From contig CAYPID010000002.1 of the NCBI GenBank assembly GCA_964410725.1, positions 62,001 through 126,000 on the forward strand: a stretch of DNA of 64,000 nt. The letters run 5' to 3'. Position numbers and translations under genes: made by a program. The stretch comes from CALAZP01 sp964410725 (GTDB lineage Bacteria > Bacteroidota > Bacteroidia > Chitinophagales > Saprospiraceae). Each line of letters starts with the position of its first letter. Position 1 is the first letter of the stretch. The notes under the pieces were generated by a model. It did no database searches. It saw nothing but the letters and a program-made list of their open reading frames with translations, and had not been told where the DNA came from. This document shows, piece after piece, positions 46,001-55,206 of this stretch.

Positions 46001-49000
46001 TACCAAATCCTTTAAACCGACATCAAATTCATTCTCGGGACGCCAGACCTCTAATTTGTATTCAGTCGTATTCGTCGCTGTAGGCAAATTATCTGGATCA
46101 GACATCAATAGCGGAATCTCATATTCGTAATAATTTTCCTTAAAATCACTGCCCAATCGCACAAATACACTCATTTCTCCTGGATCAATTACCAAATCAT
46201 TTAGCGCCTCCGCATGAACAAACATCTTTAATCGCTCATACATACGAGTATCCAAGTTTATAGTTTTGAATACAGACTTTTCCTCTCCTTCACATAACCC
46301 CTTGATATTGAGGGTAAGCGATTGCTCGTTTTGTAAGGCGTTAAATACCCCTAAGGATTGCTCTCGCTGAATCCCCTCAGGCAATACGTAACTGAATGGT
46401 GCCCTAGAACTGTTTTCCTCGATATTAACCGCATCTACATCAAAATCAACATCCGGATTACAAGAAGTATCATCAGACAAATCTTGATTATATCGCCTCC
46501 ACTGATTTCTAACTAATTCCATCCTCGCAAACCTCAAAGTAACTTGATCCTCAAATCCATTGAGATACATCCTCATAAATCTAATAGATCGGAAATCCTT
46601 AATGCCCCCCACGGCTACTTTTTCAGGACCATTCAATGGCACCCTGAATCTATACCATACCCTTCTGCCATCTTCACTTTCAATCCTATCGGTAATGAAT
46701 GGCGTTCTATTCAAATCTAATTCTCTAGGGTTCAAAGGATTCGCCCTTAATGGAATTCTATATTGAAAATAAGCTTCCGTTTCATTTAAGGTGTTGTCTC
46801 TATTCAAATCCTCCGCATCTGGAATATTAGTAGAAGAAGAGACTTGAGCTCCTCCTGTATTAGCTTGCGAGTTACCCTGAGTATTGTTGTATTTTTTGTA
46901 CCTCACATAAACCCCATCTGTAGGTTCGTATTCAGCATCATTATAGTAGCGATAATCATCATTAGACGGATCTTGCTCCACCTTCTGTGCTACAATAGGA
47001 TTGGCTTGTTTTAACGCCTCCAGATAGTCGGCAAAAGCTAATCTTTCTAATTCATTATCCATTCCATCCAAACCAACATCCTGCAAACTTCTCGTTTCAG
47101 GGTCGTTATCAAATGCTCTGGTAATTTGCTGAGCAACTGGAACTACCGACCAATTGGTCTGATCTACCCTCCGATCGGGATTGGCCGGTCCAGGTAGACC
47201 ATTTTCAAAAAACTTTCGAGAATCTCGAAGGATATCCTCCGATACATTACCTAGATTAATATACAATTCCCCCTGTTGGCCATTGACATTAGGAGAGGGA
47301 TTGAGGGGATTCTCTGGGTCCAAGAAAGGACTCAACATCCAAAATTCTAAAAATTCAATATTGGCAGATTGAAAATCATTATTGGTCATGGCCCGCATAA
47401 TCCCACCCCACCTGGTCTGAGGATCCCTCAGCAAGGCCTCCTCACCAACAAAGGTCAATCCCCTGGTATATCCTGGGTATCCCTCCGGAACATCAAAATT
47501 GTAAGGACCCCTTTCCGAAGGGTAAAAAGTTAAATCTAAGGTCTGAATGTTAGGCAATTGATCTGGCGTCAACTGAAGATTTGGAAAAACTTCCTGTTGA
47601 GGAACCAAACTGGTATATGGATTTTTGTTATCGTCCTGGACTCGCGATATCTGGTCAATTCGGTACCAATTCAATAAGGCCCGGTTAGCTCCCGATCTGG
47701 TGTCGTTGATTAAATTAGATTCGGGAAACAAAGAATTATTGTTTTCCGAATCGTTCTGAGGAACAGAAGCTAAAAACCACTGATTGACCGGTTGTCTTAA
47801 GTCAAAACTATTAGCAGCGCCCTCAAAATCATCAATATAAACAACTCCCCCCTTATCATCTCTGTTCTGATTAATAGCCCTAGAATGTCCCGGCTTCAGT
47901 GCAGCCGCTTCCGCACTTAAAGATATGGAAGAAGCGCTAGAGGTTGAGTAAAAAGGTAATGCATCCAAAGCCGATGTTATCCATGGAGCCTCCCGATTAA
48001 TGGTGAAATCTAATCCGTAAATTGTATTATTGATAGGATCATCTCCGATATTCACTTTAGGCGTAAATGGCCTTTCAAATAATTTGAGGAGCGTAGCCCC
48101 AATAGTAAAGTTCTCATCCACATCATAATCAGCCCTTACCCCAAACATAGATTTGGTCTGAAAACCAAATAAGGTATTGTCCTCGTAAGAGACGTTAACG
48201 GGAACTCCAGATGCCAAGATTGCATCGTTTAATATTTTTAATCGGCCAATGTTGTAGTCTATTTCATAGTCTACCCCCTCTACCAATCGCTGTCCACCAG
48301 CACTTACTTGTACTGACCCTTTGGGAATATTGAAAGCTCCTAAAGAAATTTCTGAAGCAACACTGGATTTATAAGAGCCTTTAATGGTAAATCTGTTTTT
48401 CTCTGGAAATTCCCCAGCGATAAACTTAGTTTCGTCATATAACTCTTGAAAAGTATACTTTTCCCTATATACCTCATCTTCTATCTGATTGGCCAGACTT
48501 GAACCGAAAGGTTCCAACACTGGAAACATAATCCTACCATTAGATGGATTAATAGTAACCCCGGGTACAAAATCAAATACCCCATCGGGTTGTGGGTCTC
48601 CTTGTACGTTTAGTATATCTAGATTAAACACCCGCAATAAAGGCCTTCCAGCTAAATTACTCTCCGGCAAAAACCGTTTAAATCCCTTACCTGGATCGTC
48701 GTAAAAAACATCTAATTTGAAATCCTCCTGATTGACTTGAAAGGCTCCAATTGAATAAATATTTTTCATCATCAAATCCCAGGTCACCACATCTGTCCGC
48801 TGTGTAGTGCTCTTAAGTAATTTGACGAATAAAACATTAATAGAGGAATCTATTGCACTGGTTGCAGAATTAGCAGACAATTCCCCCACTTTATAATTGC
48901 GACCATTGTACGCATACTGGTATGAAATCCCCACAACCTGATCGGGAAGAACGTTCACATTCAAAGAAATAATTCCCAACTCAGGATGAACTGTATATTC

Positions 49001-50341
49001 CTGCGGTTTTAATTTTCGAGCACTGACCTTTTCAAAATCTTTGGCTTGTTGTAGACCAAAGCCATTTTGCAAAATGGATACGGCCTGATCAATTCCCCGG
49101 ATAGCGGGATTGGCCAATAAGGCCTTGTATAAGCCGTTAGAATTATTGTCAGGTAACGGCTTGCCTTGGCCAATTTCTCTGAAAGGAGGATCTGGGTAAA
49201 CCTCAATTTTATCAGGGCTGACCAGTCTTTCTGCCTCCCCCAAATCCGCAAAGGCTATAATATCTCTAACATTATCCACCTCGTTGCGATCATTGGTTAT
49301 CCATACTTCGATATTTTCAAGTTTGAATAAGGTCTTGATTTGTGGCAGGTTGCTCAGGGCCGGTTCAAAAATTTCTCTATTGTAATGAGAAAGGAAAAAA
49401 TGGCGGTTTTCATCGTATTCATCTGCCTTTACCTCAAATTCCTGCAATTGACTTCCACCTTCAATTTGTATGGATTCTCTTTGAGATTTTTGCTGAGAAG
49501 CAATGGCTGTTAACCTCAAATGACCAAATTGCATTTCCGTCTTTAACCCGAAAAGACTTTGAGCTCCTTGGATTAGTGATCCATTGAGCGGTAAACTAAC
49601 ATTACCAGCTTCAATTTTTTTGATAATATCATCCTCTCCGAATAAATCAGAGTTATAATCCAACTTAATGGTATTATCAAAATCAAAAGTAGCTTTAGTA
49701 TTGTAGTTCGTGGTAAGGTTTAATTTATCTCCAATTTTACCTGAAACATTCATTTGGATGTCCATGTCAAAATCAAAGCCACCTTGGGTTCTTTGTCGTT
49801 CAGTCAATATCGGATTTTCGACCCTTTGGAAGTCTGCACCAAACTTCAAATCAATATTTCCCTGAGGTTCAATTTTTACCTCCGTTCCCCCAAAAAGTCG
49901 ATCTAGAAGAGAATTACCTACGTCTATTTTGGCGATAGGATCAAGGGTGTTAATTCCATTTTCATCACTAATGATTCCCGCTATTTGCCGAAAATATCTT
50001 CTTTCGTCCTCCTTTTGCCGTAAGGCGAGATACTCTGCAGTAGTTAAATAGGTAGGGGGTCTGAAATTAAAATCTCCTATAACTTCCCTTACGATATATT
50101 GGCCTGTAGTGGGGTCGTACTCTACCTTTTTTTCAATAATTGGCGGGTCTTTTAAATCAAAAGGATTGATATTGGGTTCTGTTAAAAAATCCCCTTTCCG
50201 CTCCGAAATAGGTGGTATTGTATCTAAACTTGAACGCTCCAATGTAAACTCATTGGGCAAGTCAGTTGTTTTTCCTTTGTTCGATATCGCCACAATCAAA
50301 ATGACAGTGGGTATGAAAATCCAAATACTTTTTTTACTCAT
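43022..50341 (-). CDS. sprA: SprA, outer-membrane translocon of the type IX secretion system
   Basis: A 2439-aa protein, the usual giant size of SprA/Sov. The N-terminus has a hydrophobic signal (SIWIFIPTVILIVAI). The body is rich in the repetitive beta-barrel strands and long plugs of SprA; recognisable stretches are GFDFDMDIQMNVSGKIGDKLNLTTNYNTKATFDFDN, VYIDDFEGAANSFDLRQPVNQWFLASVP and a barrel C-terminus ending VRFALN. SprA is the ~36-strand outer-membrane pore through which T9SS clients pass. It needs PorV and plug proteins. It follows ruvA by 47 nt, an arrangement common in Bacteroidota. Confidence 0.95.
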   Translation of the reverse strand: MSKKSIWIFIPTVILIVAISNKGKTTDLPNEFTLERSSLDTIPPISERKGDFLTEPNINPFDLKDPPIIEKKVEYDPTTGQYIVREVIGDFNFRPPTYLTTAEYLALRQKEDERRYFRQIAGIISDENGINTLDPIAKIDVGNSLLDRLFGGTEVKIEPQGNIDLKFGADFQRVENPILTERQRTQGGFDFDMDIQMNVSGKIGDKLNLTTNYNTKATFDFDNTIKLDYNSDLFGEDDIIKKIEAGNVSLPLNGSLIQGAQSLFGLKTEMQFGHLRLTAIASQQKSQRESIQIEGGSQLQEFEVKADEYDENRHFFLSHYNREIFEPALSNLPQIKTLFKLENIEVWITNDRNEVDNVRDIIAFADLGEAERLVSPDKIEVYPDPPFREIGQGKPLPDNNSNGLYKALLANPAIRGIDQAVSILQNGFGLQQAKDFEKVSARKLKPQEYTVHPELGIISLNVNVLPDQVVGISYQYAYNGRNYKVGELSANSATSAIDSSINVLFVKLLKSTTQRTDVVTWDLMMKNIYSIGAFQVNQEDFKLDVFYDDPGKGFKRFLPESNLAGRPLLRVFNLDILNVQGDPQPDGVFDFVPGVTINPSNGRIMFPVLEPFGSSLANQIEDEVYREKYTFQELYDETKFIAGEFPEKNRFTIKGSYKSSVASEISLGAFNIPKGSVQVSAGGQRLVEGVDYEIDYNIGRLKILNDAILASGVPVNVSYEDNTLFGFQTKSMFGVRADYDVDENFTIGATLLKLFERPFTPKVNIGDDPINNTIYGLDFTINREAPWITSALDALPFYSTSSASSISLSAEAAALKPGHSRAINQNRDDKGGVVYIDDFEGAANSFDLRQPVNQWFLASVPQNDSENNNSLFPESNLINDTRSGANRALLNWYRIDQISRVQDDNKNPYTSLVPQQEVFPNLQLTPDQLPNIQTLDLTFYPSERGPYNFDVPEGYPGYTRGLTFVGEEALLRDPQTRWGGIMRAMTNNDFQSANIEFLEFWMLSPFLDPENPLNPSPNVNGQQGELYINLGNVSEDILRDSRKFFENGLPGPANPDRRVDQTNWSVVPVAQQITRAFDNDPETRSLQDVGLDGMDNELERLAFADYLEALKQANPIVAQKVEQDPSNDDYRYYNDAEYEPTDGVYVRYKKYNNTQGNSQANTGGAQVSSSTNIPDAEDLNRDNTLNETEAYFQYRIPLRANPLNPRELDLNRTPFITDRIESEDGRRVWYRFRVPLNGPEKVAVGGIKDFRSIRFMRMYLNGFEDQVTLRFARMELVRNQWRRYNQDLSDDTSCNPDVDFDVDAVNIEENSSRAPFSYVLPEGIQREQSLGVFNALQNEQSLTLNIKGLCEGEEKSVFKTINLDTRMYERLKMFVHAEALNDLVIDPGEMSVFVRLGSDFKENYYEYEIPLLMSDPDNLPTATNTTEYKLEVWRPENEFDVGLKDLVAVKQRRNQIDFSPTEEYVETVENDNPNLAHQIKVKGNPNLGYVKIAMIGVRNRRGGETLPLSTEVWLNEFRLTGLNERGGVAALARMDVQLADLGNVTLAGNYSSIGFGAIDQKVQQRSREDIFGYDFATTLELGRLLPSDWGFRIPFYGSISKNVSTPEFDPYDLDIVLKEKIRDAEVPLRDSIRNQAVELVTLKSYNFTNVRKEGGGGNGQRENSTPWDPSNISVTYGYTESNVSDPIIELDQRKRYNGGLDYRYSRSVKYLEPFKNLIKSDEFLGLLKNFNLNPLPNSFTFSTLLDRRFNTTKYRFTGLDERYSTFYNKKFTWNRDYNLQWDFTKSIKFSYSATNASVIDEPDELEMAEDPTIADIKQYRRDSIMNNIRNLGRSKNYNHSVSLSYTLPVRYLPYMDWVNVRGQYQASYGWTAAALNVDSLGNFIRNSQDRQLSADLNFESLYNKIPYLRSINRGGRNSGGGNSSRMPSSDDSRNGARPSSSSNEGMPSGIERALIRPLMLIRNARVTYRQSYSTSIPGFMPEAKLMGLSTGFDAPGWDFVAGLQPRIRELTESEYGTSRDWLGVAASKGWISKSVFLNMEVVQDYQENLDMRMTLEPFNDFRIDLEATRRFTETHTEYFKDTLLDQFAEFTHNIPKDVGSLTVSYSALNTLFQDSRSEIINLFRTFENNRVVISRRLGTGNHSDPVLSELGYTEGYGRTQQDVLIPAFLSAYEGTDPQVVGLNIFDILPKVNWRLSYNGLSKLPFFRDIFQNFTIDHAYKSTLTVNSFGTGLDYLRTRNDGGVNELNGNFYPRLEMPQVGIQESFSPLVSISATTRSGMSLSLDYNKDRNLAMSFISNQLSETQTKEFVISFGYLMRDVDIPFLTGKGGGGGAFGGGMFGNDSGNTPARAGQLQGKDLDINFNLRMRDDVTFNHLLDQGIIEPTRGNYSLSLSPSVEYKMNQRLSLRLFFDYNRNVPKTSAGFPRTETAGGIIVRFALN

Positions 50342-50388
50342 TGCTTAATCCCTTTGGCACTGACGCCGTGCCTTCTATCAATTAATGG

Positions 50389-50982
50389 TCAAGACATTAG
50401 TTTGAGGGCTCTCTTTATTAAAACCTCAACGGAATCAACAGTAGGATCCCCTTTAATCACACCATCAATTGCTTTTTGTGCGCTATTTTTCTGAAAACCT
50501 AATGCAAGTAATGCAGATAACGCTTCATTCATTATTGTATTGTTCATCTGGTCAGGGGAAATAAAATTTTCACCTGAATCTTTGATTAATTTATCCTTTA
50601 GATCTAAGATAATTCGCTGGGCGGTTTTGGTCCCAATTCCTTTAACTTTATTGATAGTTTTTACATCCTCTCCAACCACTGCCTTAGTAATTTCATCTGG
50701 TGTCATAGAGGATAGCATAATCTGCGCTGTTGCAGGACCTATACCGGAAACCGATATTAAGTGTAGAAAAATATTTCTTTCTGATTCTTCTGCAAATCCG
50801 AATAGCGTATGGCTATCTTCCTTAATGTGCAAATGGGTTAGTATTTTAACTTCTACTTCTTTTTCTATTGCAGAAAAAGTATTCAAACTTATGTTTACTT
50901 TATAGGCTACACCGCCCTTAGTTTCCACCAATACGTAAGTAGGGGTTTTGACTGCTAGAGTTCCTTTTAGGTAACTAATCAT
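50389..50982 (-). CDS. ruvA: Holliday junction branch migration protein RuvA
   Basis: A 197-aa RuvA of normal length. Domain I is an OB fold (MISYLKGTLAVKTPTYVLVETKGGVAYKV). Domain II has two helix-hairpin-helix motifs (LISVSGIGPATAQIML; INKVKGIGTKTAQRIILDLKDKL). Domain III is the RuvB-contacting helix bundle at the C-terminus (NEALSALLALGF). It binds four-way junctions and loads RuvB. It starts the unit containing sprA and is divergent from purD. RuvC is encoded elsewhere in this window (59191). Confidence 0.95.
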   Translation of the reverse strand: MISYLKGTLAVKTPTYVLVETKGGVAYKVNISLNTFSAIEKEVEVKILTHLHIKEDSHTLFGFAEESERNIFLHLISVSGIGPATAQIMLSSMTPDEITKAVVGEDVKTINKVKGIGTKTAQRIILDLKDKLIKDSGENFISPDQMNNTIMNEALSALLALGFQKNSAQKAIDGVIKGDPTVDSVEVLIKRALKLMS

Positions 50983-51017
50983 GAATCCTCTTTAAATATT
51001 TGAATGCAAAGATTATC

Positions 51018-51025
51018 TATATTTG
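51018..51025 (+). promoter_or_regulatory. -7 element of the purD promoter
   Basis: TATATTTG matches TAnnTTTG exactly and ends 19 nt before the purD ATG. A TTTG at 50999-51002 is only 15 nt upstream, shorter than the usual 19-21, so the -33 box is uncertain. The 62-bp ruvA-purD gap must hold both divergent promoters. Confidence 0.5.
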
Positions 51026-51044
51026 GCATTAAATTAAAATAAAT

Positions 51045-52316
51045 ATGAATGTTTTATTACTCGGTAGTGGCGGCAGAGAAAATGCAATAGCCTGGAAACT
51101 ATCGAGAAGTCCTTTATTAAACGCGCTATACATAGCGCCAGGTAATGCCGGAACCTCCGATTATGGGCAAAACTTACCCTTAAATCCATTGGACTTTGAG
51201 GCGGTAAAAAAAAATGCGCTTAAATACGAAATCAATCTAGTGATTGTTGGGCCCGAAGAACCCTTAGTTAGAGGAATCGTGGATTTCTTCCATTCCGACA
51301 CTGCCCTTCAAAACATTACCATTATTGGCCCCTCCCAACAAGGTGCTTTATTAGAAGGGAGTAAAGAATTTGGCAAAAAATTTATGCACAAATATGGAAT
51401 CCCAACAGCGAGCTATCGCTCTTTTACCAAAGAACAACTTAATGAAGGGCTTGCTTATTTGGAAAATTTATCCCCTCCTATTGTCTTAAAGGCTGATGGA
51501 TTAGCTGCGGGCAAAGGCGTTTTGATTTTAGAAGATCTGTCCCAGGCTTCGCTGAATTTTACCGAAATGTTGGAAGGGAAATTTGGAGTAGCCAGTAGTA
51601 AAGTGGTTGTAGAGGAATTTTTGAGTGGAATTGAATTTTCTGTTTTTGTTTTGACTGATGGAGATACCTATAAATTATTGCCGATAGCGAAAGACTATAA
51701 ACGAATTGGAGAAAATGATACCGGTTTGAATACCGGGGGTATGGGTGCCGTTTCGCCGGTATCCTTTGTCGATCAAGTTTTATTGGACAAAGTTAAAAAC
51801 CGAATTATCGAACCTACTATTGCAGGGATTAGAGAAGAAAAAATCAACTATACCGGCTTCATTTTCTTTGGACTCATTGCAGTGGATGGTGAACCCTTTG
51901 TAATTGAATATAATTGTAGGCTTGGAGATCCTGAGACAGAGGTGGTCCTTCCGAGAATTAAAAACGATCTTTTGGATCTTTTAATTCAAACCACACAAGG
52001 TAAATTAGGTAATCAAACAATAGAAATATCAGACCACTATGCGCTAACCACTATTTTAGTTTCACAAGGTTATCCTGAAGCTTACCAAAAGGGGCATGAA
52101 ATTACAGGAGTGGAAGAAATTGAAAAAGCGATAGTATTCCATGCTGGAACTAAAATGGAATCTGATAAATTACTTACTAATGGGGGAAGAGTATTGGCTA
52201 TTACAGGGATGGGGACATCCAAAAAGGAAGCCAAAATCATTTCTCTAGAAGCTGCAGAAAAAATTCATTATCAAGGTAAATCCTTTAGGACTGATATTGG
52301 GTTTGATTTAGAATAA
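51045..52316 (+). CDS. purD: Phosphoribosylamine--glycine ligase
   Basis: A 423-aa ATP-grasp enzyme of normal length. N-terminal MNVLLLGSGGRENAIAWKL, then IVGPEEPLVRGIVD, the ATP-grasp VLKADGLAAGKGVLI, NTGGMGAVSP and EYNCRLGDPETEVVLPR (metal ligands). It makes GAR in purine synthesis. Confidence 0.95.
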   Translation: MNVLLLGSGGRENAIAWKLSRSPLLNALYIAPGNAGTSDYGQNLPLNPLDFEAVKKNALKYEINLVIVGPEEPLVRGIVDFFHSDTALQNITIIGPSQQGALLEGSKEFGKKFMHKYGIPTASYRSFTKEQLNEGLAYLENLSPPIVLKADGLAAGKGVLILEDLSQASLNFTEMLEGKFGVASSKVVVEEFLSGIEFSVFVLTDGDTYKLLPIAKDYKRIGENDTGLNTGGMGAVSPVSFVDQVLLDKVKNRIIEPTIAGIREEKINYTGFIFFGLIAVDGEPFVIEYNCRLGDPETEVVLPRIKNDLLDLLIQTTQGKLGNQTIEISDHYALTTILVSQGYPEAYQKGHEITGVEEIEKAIVFHAGTKMESDKLLTNGGRVLAITGMGTSKKEAKIISLEAAEKIHYQGKSFRTDIGFDLE

Positions 52317-52337
52317 AACTAACAATATACAACGGGT

Positions 52338-52349
52338 TTGAACGTTCAA
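52338..52349. promoter_or_regulatory. Perfect 12-bp palindrome upstream of the foldase operon
   Basis: TTGAACGTTCAA is a perfect palindrome in the 72-nt gap between purD and the first foldase gene, 39 nt before its ATG. It could be a repressor site or a hairpin. No T-run follows, so a terminator role for purD is unlikely. Confidence 0.3.
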
Positions 52350-52388
52350 CCTTGAATGAGAAGATTGATTTGCATTAAATGGAAAAAC

Positions 52389-54338
52389 ATGAAAAACTAT
52401 TTTTATTTATTGATATGGATTTGTATCGGCTTCCCTTCTGTTGTTGATGCGCAAAAAAATTCGGAACCTGTTTTATTTACTGTTGAAAAAGAGCCTGTTT
52501 ACCTTTCTGAATTTCTTTATATTTTCAACAAAACAAGTGGAGAAAAACCTGATTATTCCAGAGCCTCTCTCGAGGAATATTTAAACCTCTACATCAACTT
52601 CAAGCTTAAAGTCCGCAAGGCAAAGGACCTTCAATTGGATACCATTCCAGAATTGGCTGAAGAACTAAATGGGTACAGGAGGCAACTTTCGGATTCTTAT
52701 CTCATCGATAAGGAGGTAACTGAAAAATTGTTAGTTGAAGCTTATCAGCGAATGCAACTTGATTTGGATTTAAGTCACGTGCTTTTTAAGGTAGAAGACG
52801 AAAATAAAGAGCGCGTTTTCAAACAGGCCCAAGCAGTTAGGAACCTTTTGAAGGATGGGGATTCATTTGAAGATTTTGCCGTAAGGCATTCTCAAGACCC
52901 CTCCGTAACGGGCAATAAGGGTAGGATAGGATTTGTTACAGCGCCCTTCCCTCCTGGTTTTTATGAATTTGAAACCCAAGCTTATGGCTTAAATGTAGGC
53001 GAGGTTTCCGCCCCTGTGAGTTCTCCGCAAGGATTTCATTTGTTAAAGTTAAATGCCAAAAGGCCTGCCAGGGGGCAAATTGAAATTGCCCACATTTTAG
53101 TACGTGGAGGGGAAGGAAGTGAGGAAAAAATAAAGCAGATTTACGATACCATTAGAGCAGGGATGGATTTCTCCACTGCTGCCAGTCAGTATTCTGACGA
53201 TAGGGCCACTGCTCAACGCGGAGGCTATTTAGGAGTTTTTGGGATCAACAAATACGAATTAGCTTTCGAGGAGGCATCTTTTAGTTTAGAAAATGATGGA
53301 GATATTTCCGAGCCGTTTCAGAGTAGTTTAGGATGGCACCTGGTCAAAAGAATCAGTAAAAGAGACTTGCAACCTTTTGAGATTGAAAAAAACAGACTGG
53401 AGGCTCGGTTATTAAAGGATCCAAGGGTAGATGTAGCAAAGGCTGCCTTAATTGAAAAAATTAGAGAAAAAGCTCAATTCGTCGAATATCCAGAAGCTTT
53501 GGGTCATTTTTCAGAATCATTACCTGAAGAATTCTTAACCTTTAAGTGGAGGTCTTCAAAAATTGAAAAACCAAAAGTAATATTTGAACTGATTAATGAT
53601 GAAAAATATACGGAACAGGATTTCGCAGCCTATTTAGAAAACGAATCAAGGGAGCGAATTGGATTGGGCTCTAGCTATACTAATAAAGAGGCTATCGAGG
53701 TGTTGTATAAAAAATATGTGGAGAATGTTTTGATGCGGTTCGAAGAGAAAAACTTAGAAAAGAACTTTCCGGAGTTCAAAGCACTGGTCAGAGAATACGA
53801 GGAAGGTATTCTTTTGTTTGAAGTAACCAAACAGATGGTTTGGGATAAAGCATCGAAAGATACCGCTGGTTTGGCTCAGTTTTACGAGACTCATCGGGAA
53901 AACTATCAATCTCCGGAGCGGGCTGTGGTAGATATTTTTCGAATTGTTCCTTCCGCTGCAGGCCAGTTGAATGAGATTGTCAATTTTGCACGCGAACACA
54001 ACGCTGATGAGGTATTGAAGCAGTTCAATAAAGAAGACTTTGTAATTGGCGTGGAGGTTAAAGAAATGGAAAGGCCTGATTTGGAAAATTATTTTAGAAG
54101 CATCCAATGGAAAGAAAATACCTGCTCTAGACCTCAAAGTGCCAATGATGGCGCTGCCCTAACTTTTGCAAAAATAAAGGCAATCAAACCCGCAGCCCAA
54201 CAGACTCTAAAAGATGCAAGAGGATATGTGGTTGCTGATTATCAGGATTTTTTAGATAAGGAATGGATAAATTCCCTAAGGTCTGATTACCAATATAAAA
54301 TCAATCATAAGGTCTTAGAATCGATTGTAGTTCAATAA
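52389..54338 (+). CDS. Periplasmic peptidylprolyl isomerase with two parvulin domains
   Basis: About 649 aa from MKNYFYLLIWICIGFPSVVDAQK, a Sec signal peptide (ATG 52356 upstream is rejected because it would hide the signal). An N-terminal chaperone-like part precedes two parvulin domains: DLSHVLFKV...GFVTAPFPPGFYEFE...SPQGFHLLKL (about residues 123-220) and IEIAHILVRGG...GGYLGVFG...LGWHLVKR (about 228-325). A long helical C-terminal region follows. It should catalyse prolyl isomerisation and chaperone outer-membrane proteins. First of three related genes; next gene starts 4 nt after its stop. Confidence 0.88.
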   Translation: MKNYFYLLIWICIGFPSVVDAQKNSEPVLFTVEKEPVYLSEFLYIFNKTSGEKPDYSRASLEEYLNLYINFKLKVRKAKDLQLDTIPELAEELNGYRRQLSDSYLIDKEVTEKLLVEAYQRMQLDLDLSHVLFKVEDENKERVFKQAQAVRNLLKDGDSFEDFAVRHSQDPSVTGNKGRIGFVTAPFPPGFYEFETQAYGLNVGEVSAPVSSPQGFHLLKLNAKRPARGQIEIAHILVRGGEGSEEKIKQIYDTIRAGMDFSTAASQYSDDRATAQRGGYLGVFGINKYELAFEEASFSLENDGDISEPFQSSLGWHLVKRISKRDLQPFEIEKNRLEARLLKDPRVDVAKAALIEKIREKAQFVEYPEALGHFSESLPEEFLTFKWRSSKIEKPKVIFELINDEKYTEQDFAAYLENESRERIGLGSSYTNKEAIEVLYKKYVENVLMRFEEKNLEKNFPEFKALVREYEEGILLFEVTKQMVWDKASKDTAGLAQFYETHRENYQSPERAVVDIFRIVPSAAGQLNEIVNFAREHNADEVLKQFNKEDFVIGVEVKEMERPDLENYFRSIQWKENTCSRPQSANDGAALTFAKIKAIKPAAQQTLKDARGYVVADYQDFLDKEWINSLRSDYQYKINHKVLESIVVQ

Positions 54339-54342
54339 ACAA

Positions 54343-55194
54343 ATGAGGATTCACTTTTCCATATTCATCATTTTTGTTCAGATCTTGTGTGGTTGTCAAA
54401 CCAATGATAAAGCGACCTTTCAACAAGAGCTCCCATTGGCGATGGTATTTGATAAAGGACTTTATCCATCTGACCTAGACGGGATATTCCCTTACGCTGC
54501 AACTTCTAAAGACAGTAATTTGGTAATTAAATCATTTGTAAATAGATGGGTTAAGGAAATGCTTTTTTTGCATGAAGCAGAACAGAATATCGACCCTCAA
54601 ATGAATATCGAAAAACTCGTACAAGACTACCGAGCGTCTCTACTTAGAGCATCCTATGAAAGAGAGTTTGTCAAAATCACTCTGGACTCTACAATCACTC
54701 CAGCAGAATTATCTGACTTTTATGAGGCCAGCAAAGAACAATTTGTATTAGAGTCACCTATTGTAAGATTTCTATTTTTAAAAATTCCCGAACCTGTTCG
54801 TGAAGAAAGAAAATTAAGAAAGGAACTTGACGATGCGGATGATTCTTCGATAGAATCATTAAAAAAATTTGCTTTAGAAGAAGCTGAAAAGTTTTATTTG
54901 GAACCGCATTTGTGGAAAGATTTTGATGAGGTTGCTCAGCTTTTGCCGGTGGGTGAAATGACATCAGCGAATATTTCCTATAAAAAATATTTTTCTAAGC
55001 GTTTTGAGGGTTACCTTTACTTGCTTAAAGTATTAGAGTATCGAGAGGCTAAAACCATCGCACCACTCAGCTACATTGAAGGTCAGGCTAAAAAAATTAT
55101 TCTGCACAACCGAAAGGTCCAAATACTAGATCAAAAGAAGGAATCCTTGCTACAAGAGGCCTTAAGAAAACAGAACGTTCAGTTTTACTATTGA
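54343..55194 (+). CDS. SurA-like lipoprotein without a parvulin domain
   Basis: A 283-aa protein with a lipoprotein signal (MRIHFSIFIIFVQILCGCQ; Cys near residue 18 in the LCGC lipobox). The body is helical and resembles the peptide-binding N-terminal/PPIC-flanking parts of SurA-type foldases: FVNRWVKEMLFLHEAEQN, LDSTITPAELSDFYEASKEQFVLESPIVRFLFLKI. The parvulin catalytic core itself is missing. It is probably a membrane-anchored chaperone partner of the two isomerases on either side. Function inferred from context. Confidence 0.65.
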   Translation: MRIHFSIFIIFVQILCGCQTNDKATFQQELPLAMVFDKGLYPSDLDGIFPYAATSKDSNLVIKSFVNRWVKEMLFLHEAEQNIDPQMNIEKLVQDYRASLLRASYEREFVKITLDSTITPAELSDFYEASKEQFVLESPIVRFLFLKIPEPVREERKLRKELDDADDSSIESLKKFALEEAEKFYLEPHLWKDFDEVAQLLPVGEMTSANISYKKYFSKRFEGYLYLLKVLEYREAKTIAPLSYIEGQAKKIILHNRKVQILDQKKESLLQEALRKQNVQFYY

Positions 55195-55206
55195 AAATAA
55201 ATAAAG

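Noticed and set aside
48489..49587. Several plus-strand and overlapping minus-strand ORFs of 60-120 codons opposite sprA, porU and other long genes
   Set aside because: No homology, no spacing logic; they shadow the real frames of the genes in which they lie.
43022..50341. Repetitive-looking content of the sprA region as a tandem repeat array or toxin gene
   Set aside because: Continuous 2439-codon frame with SprA motifs; strand-level similarity is expected for a giant barrel.
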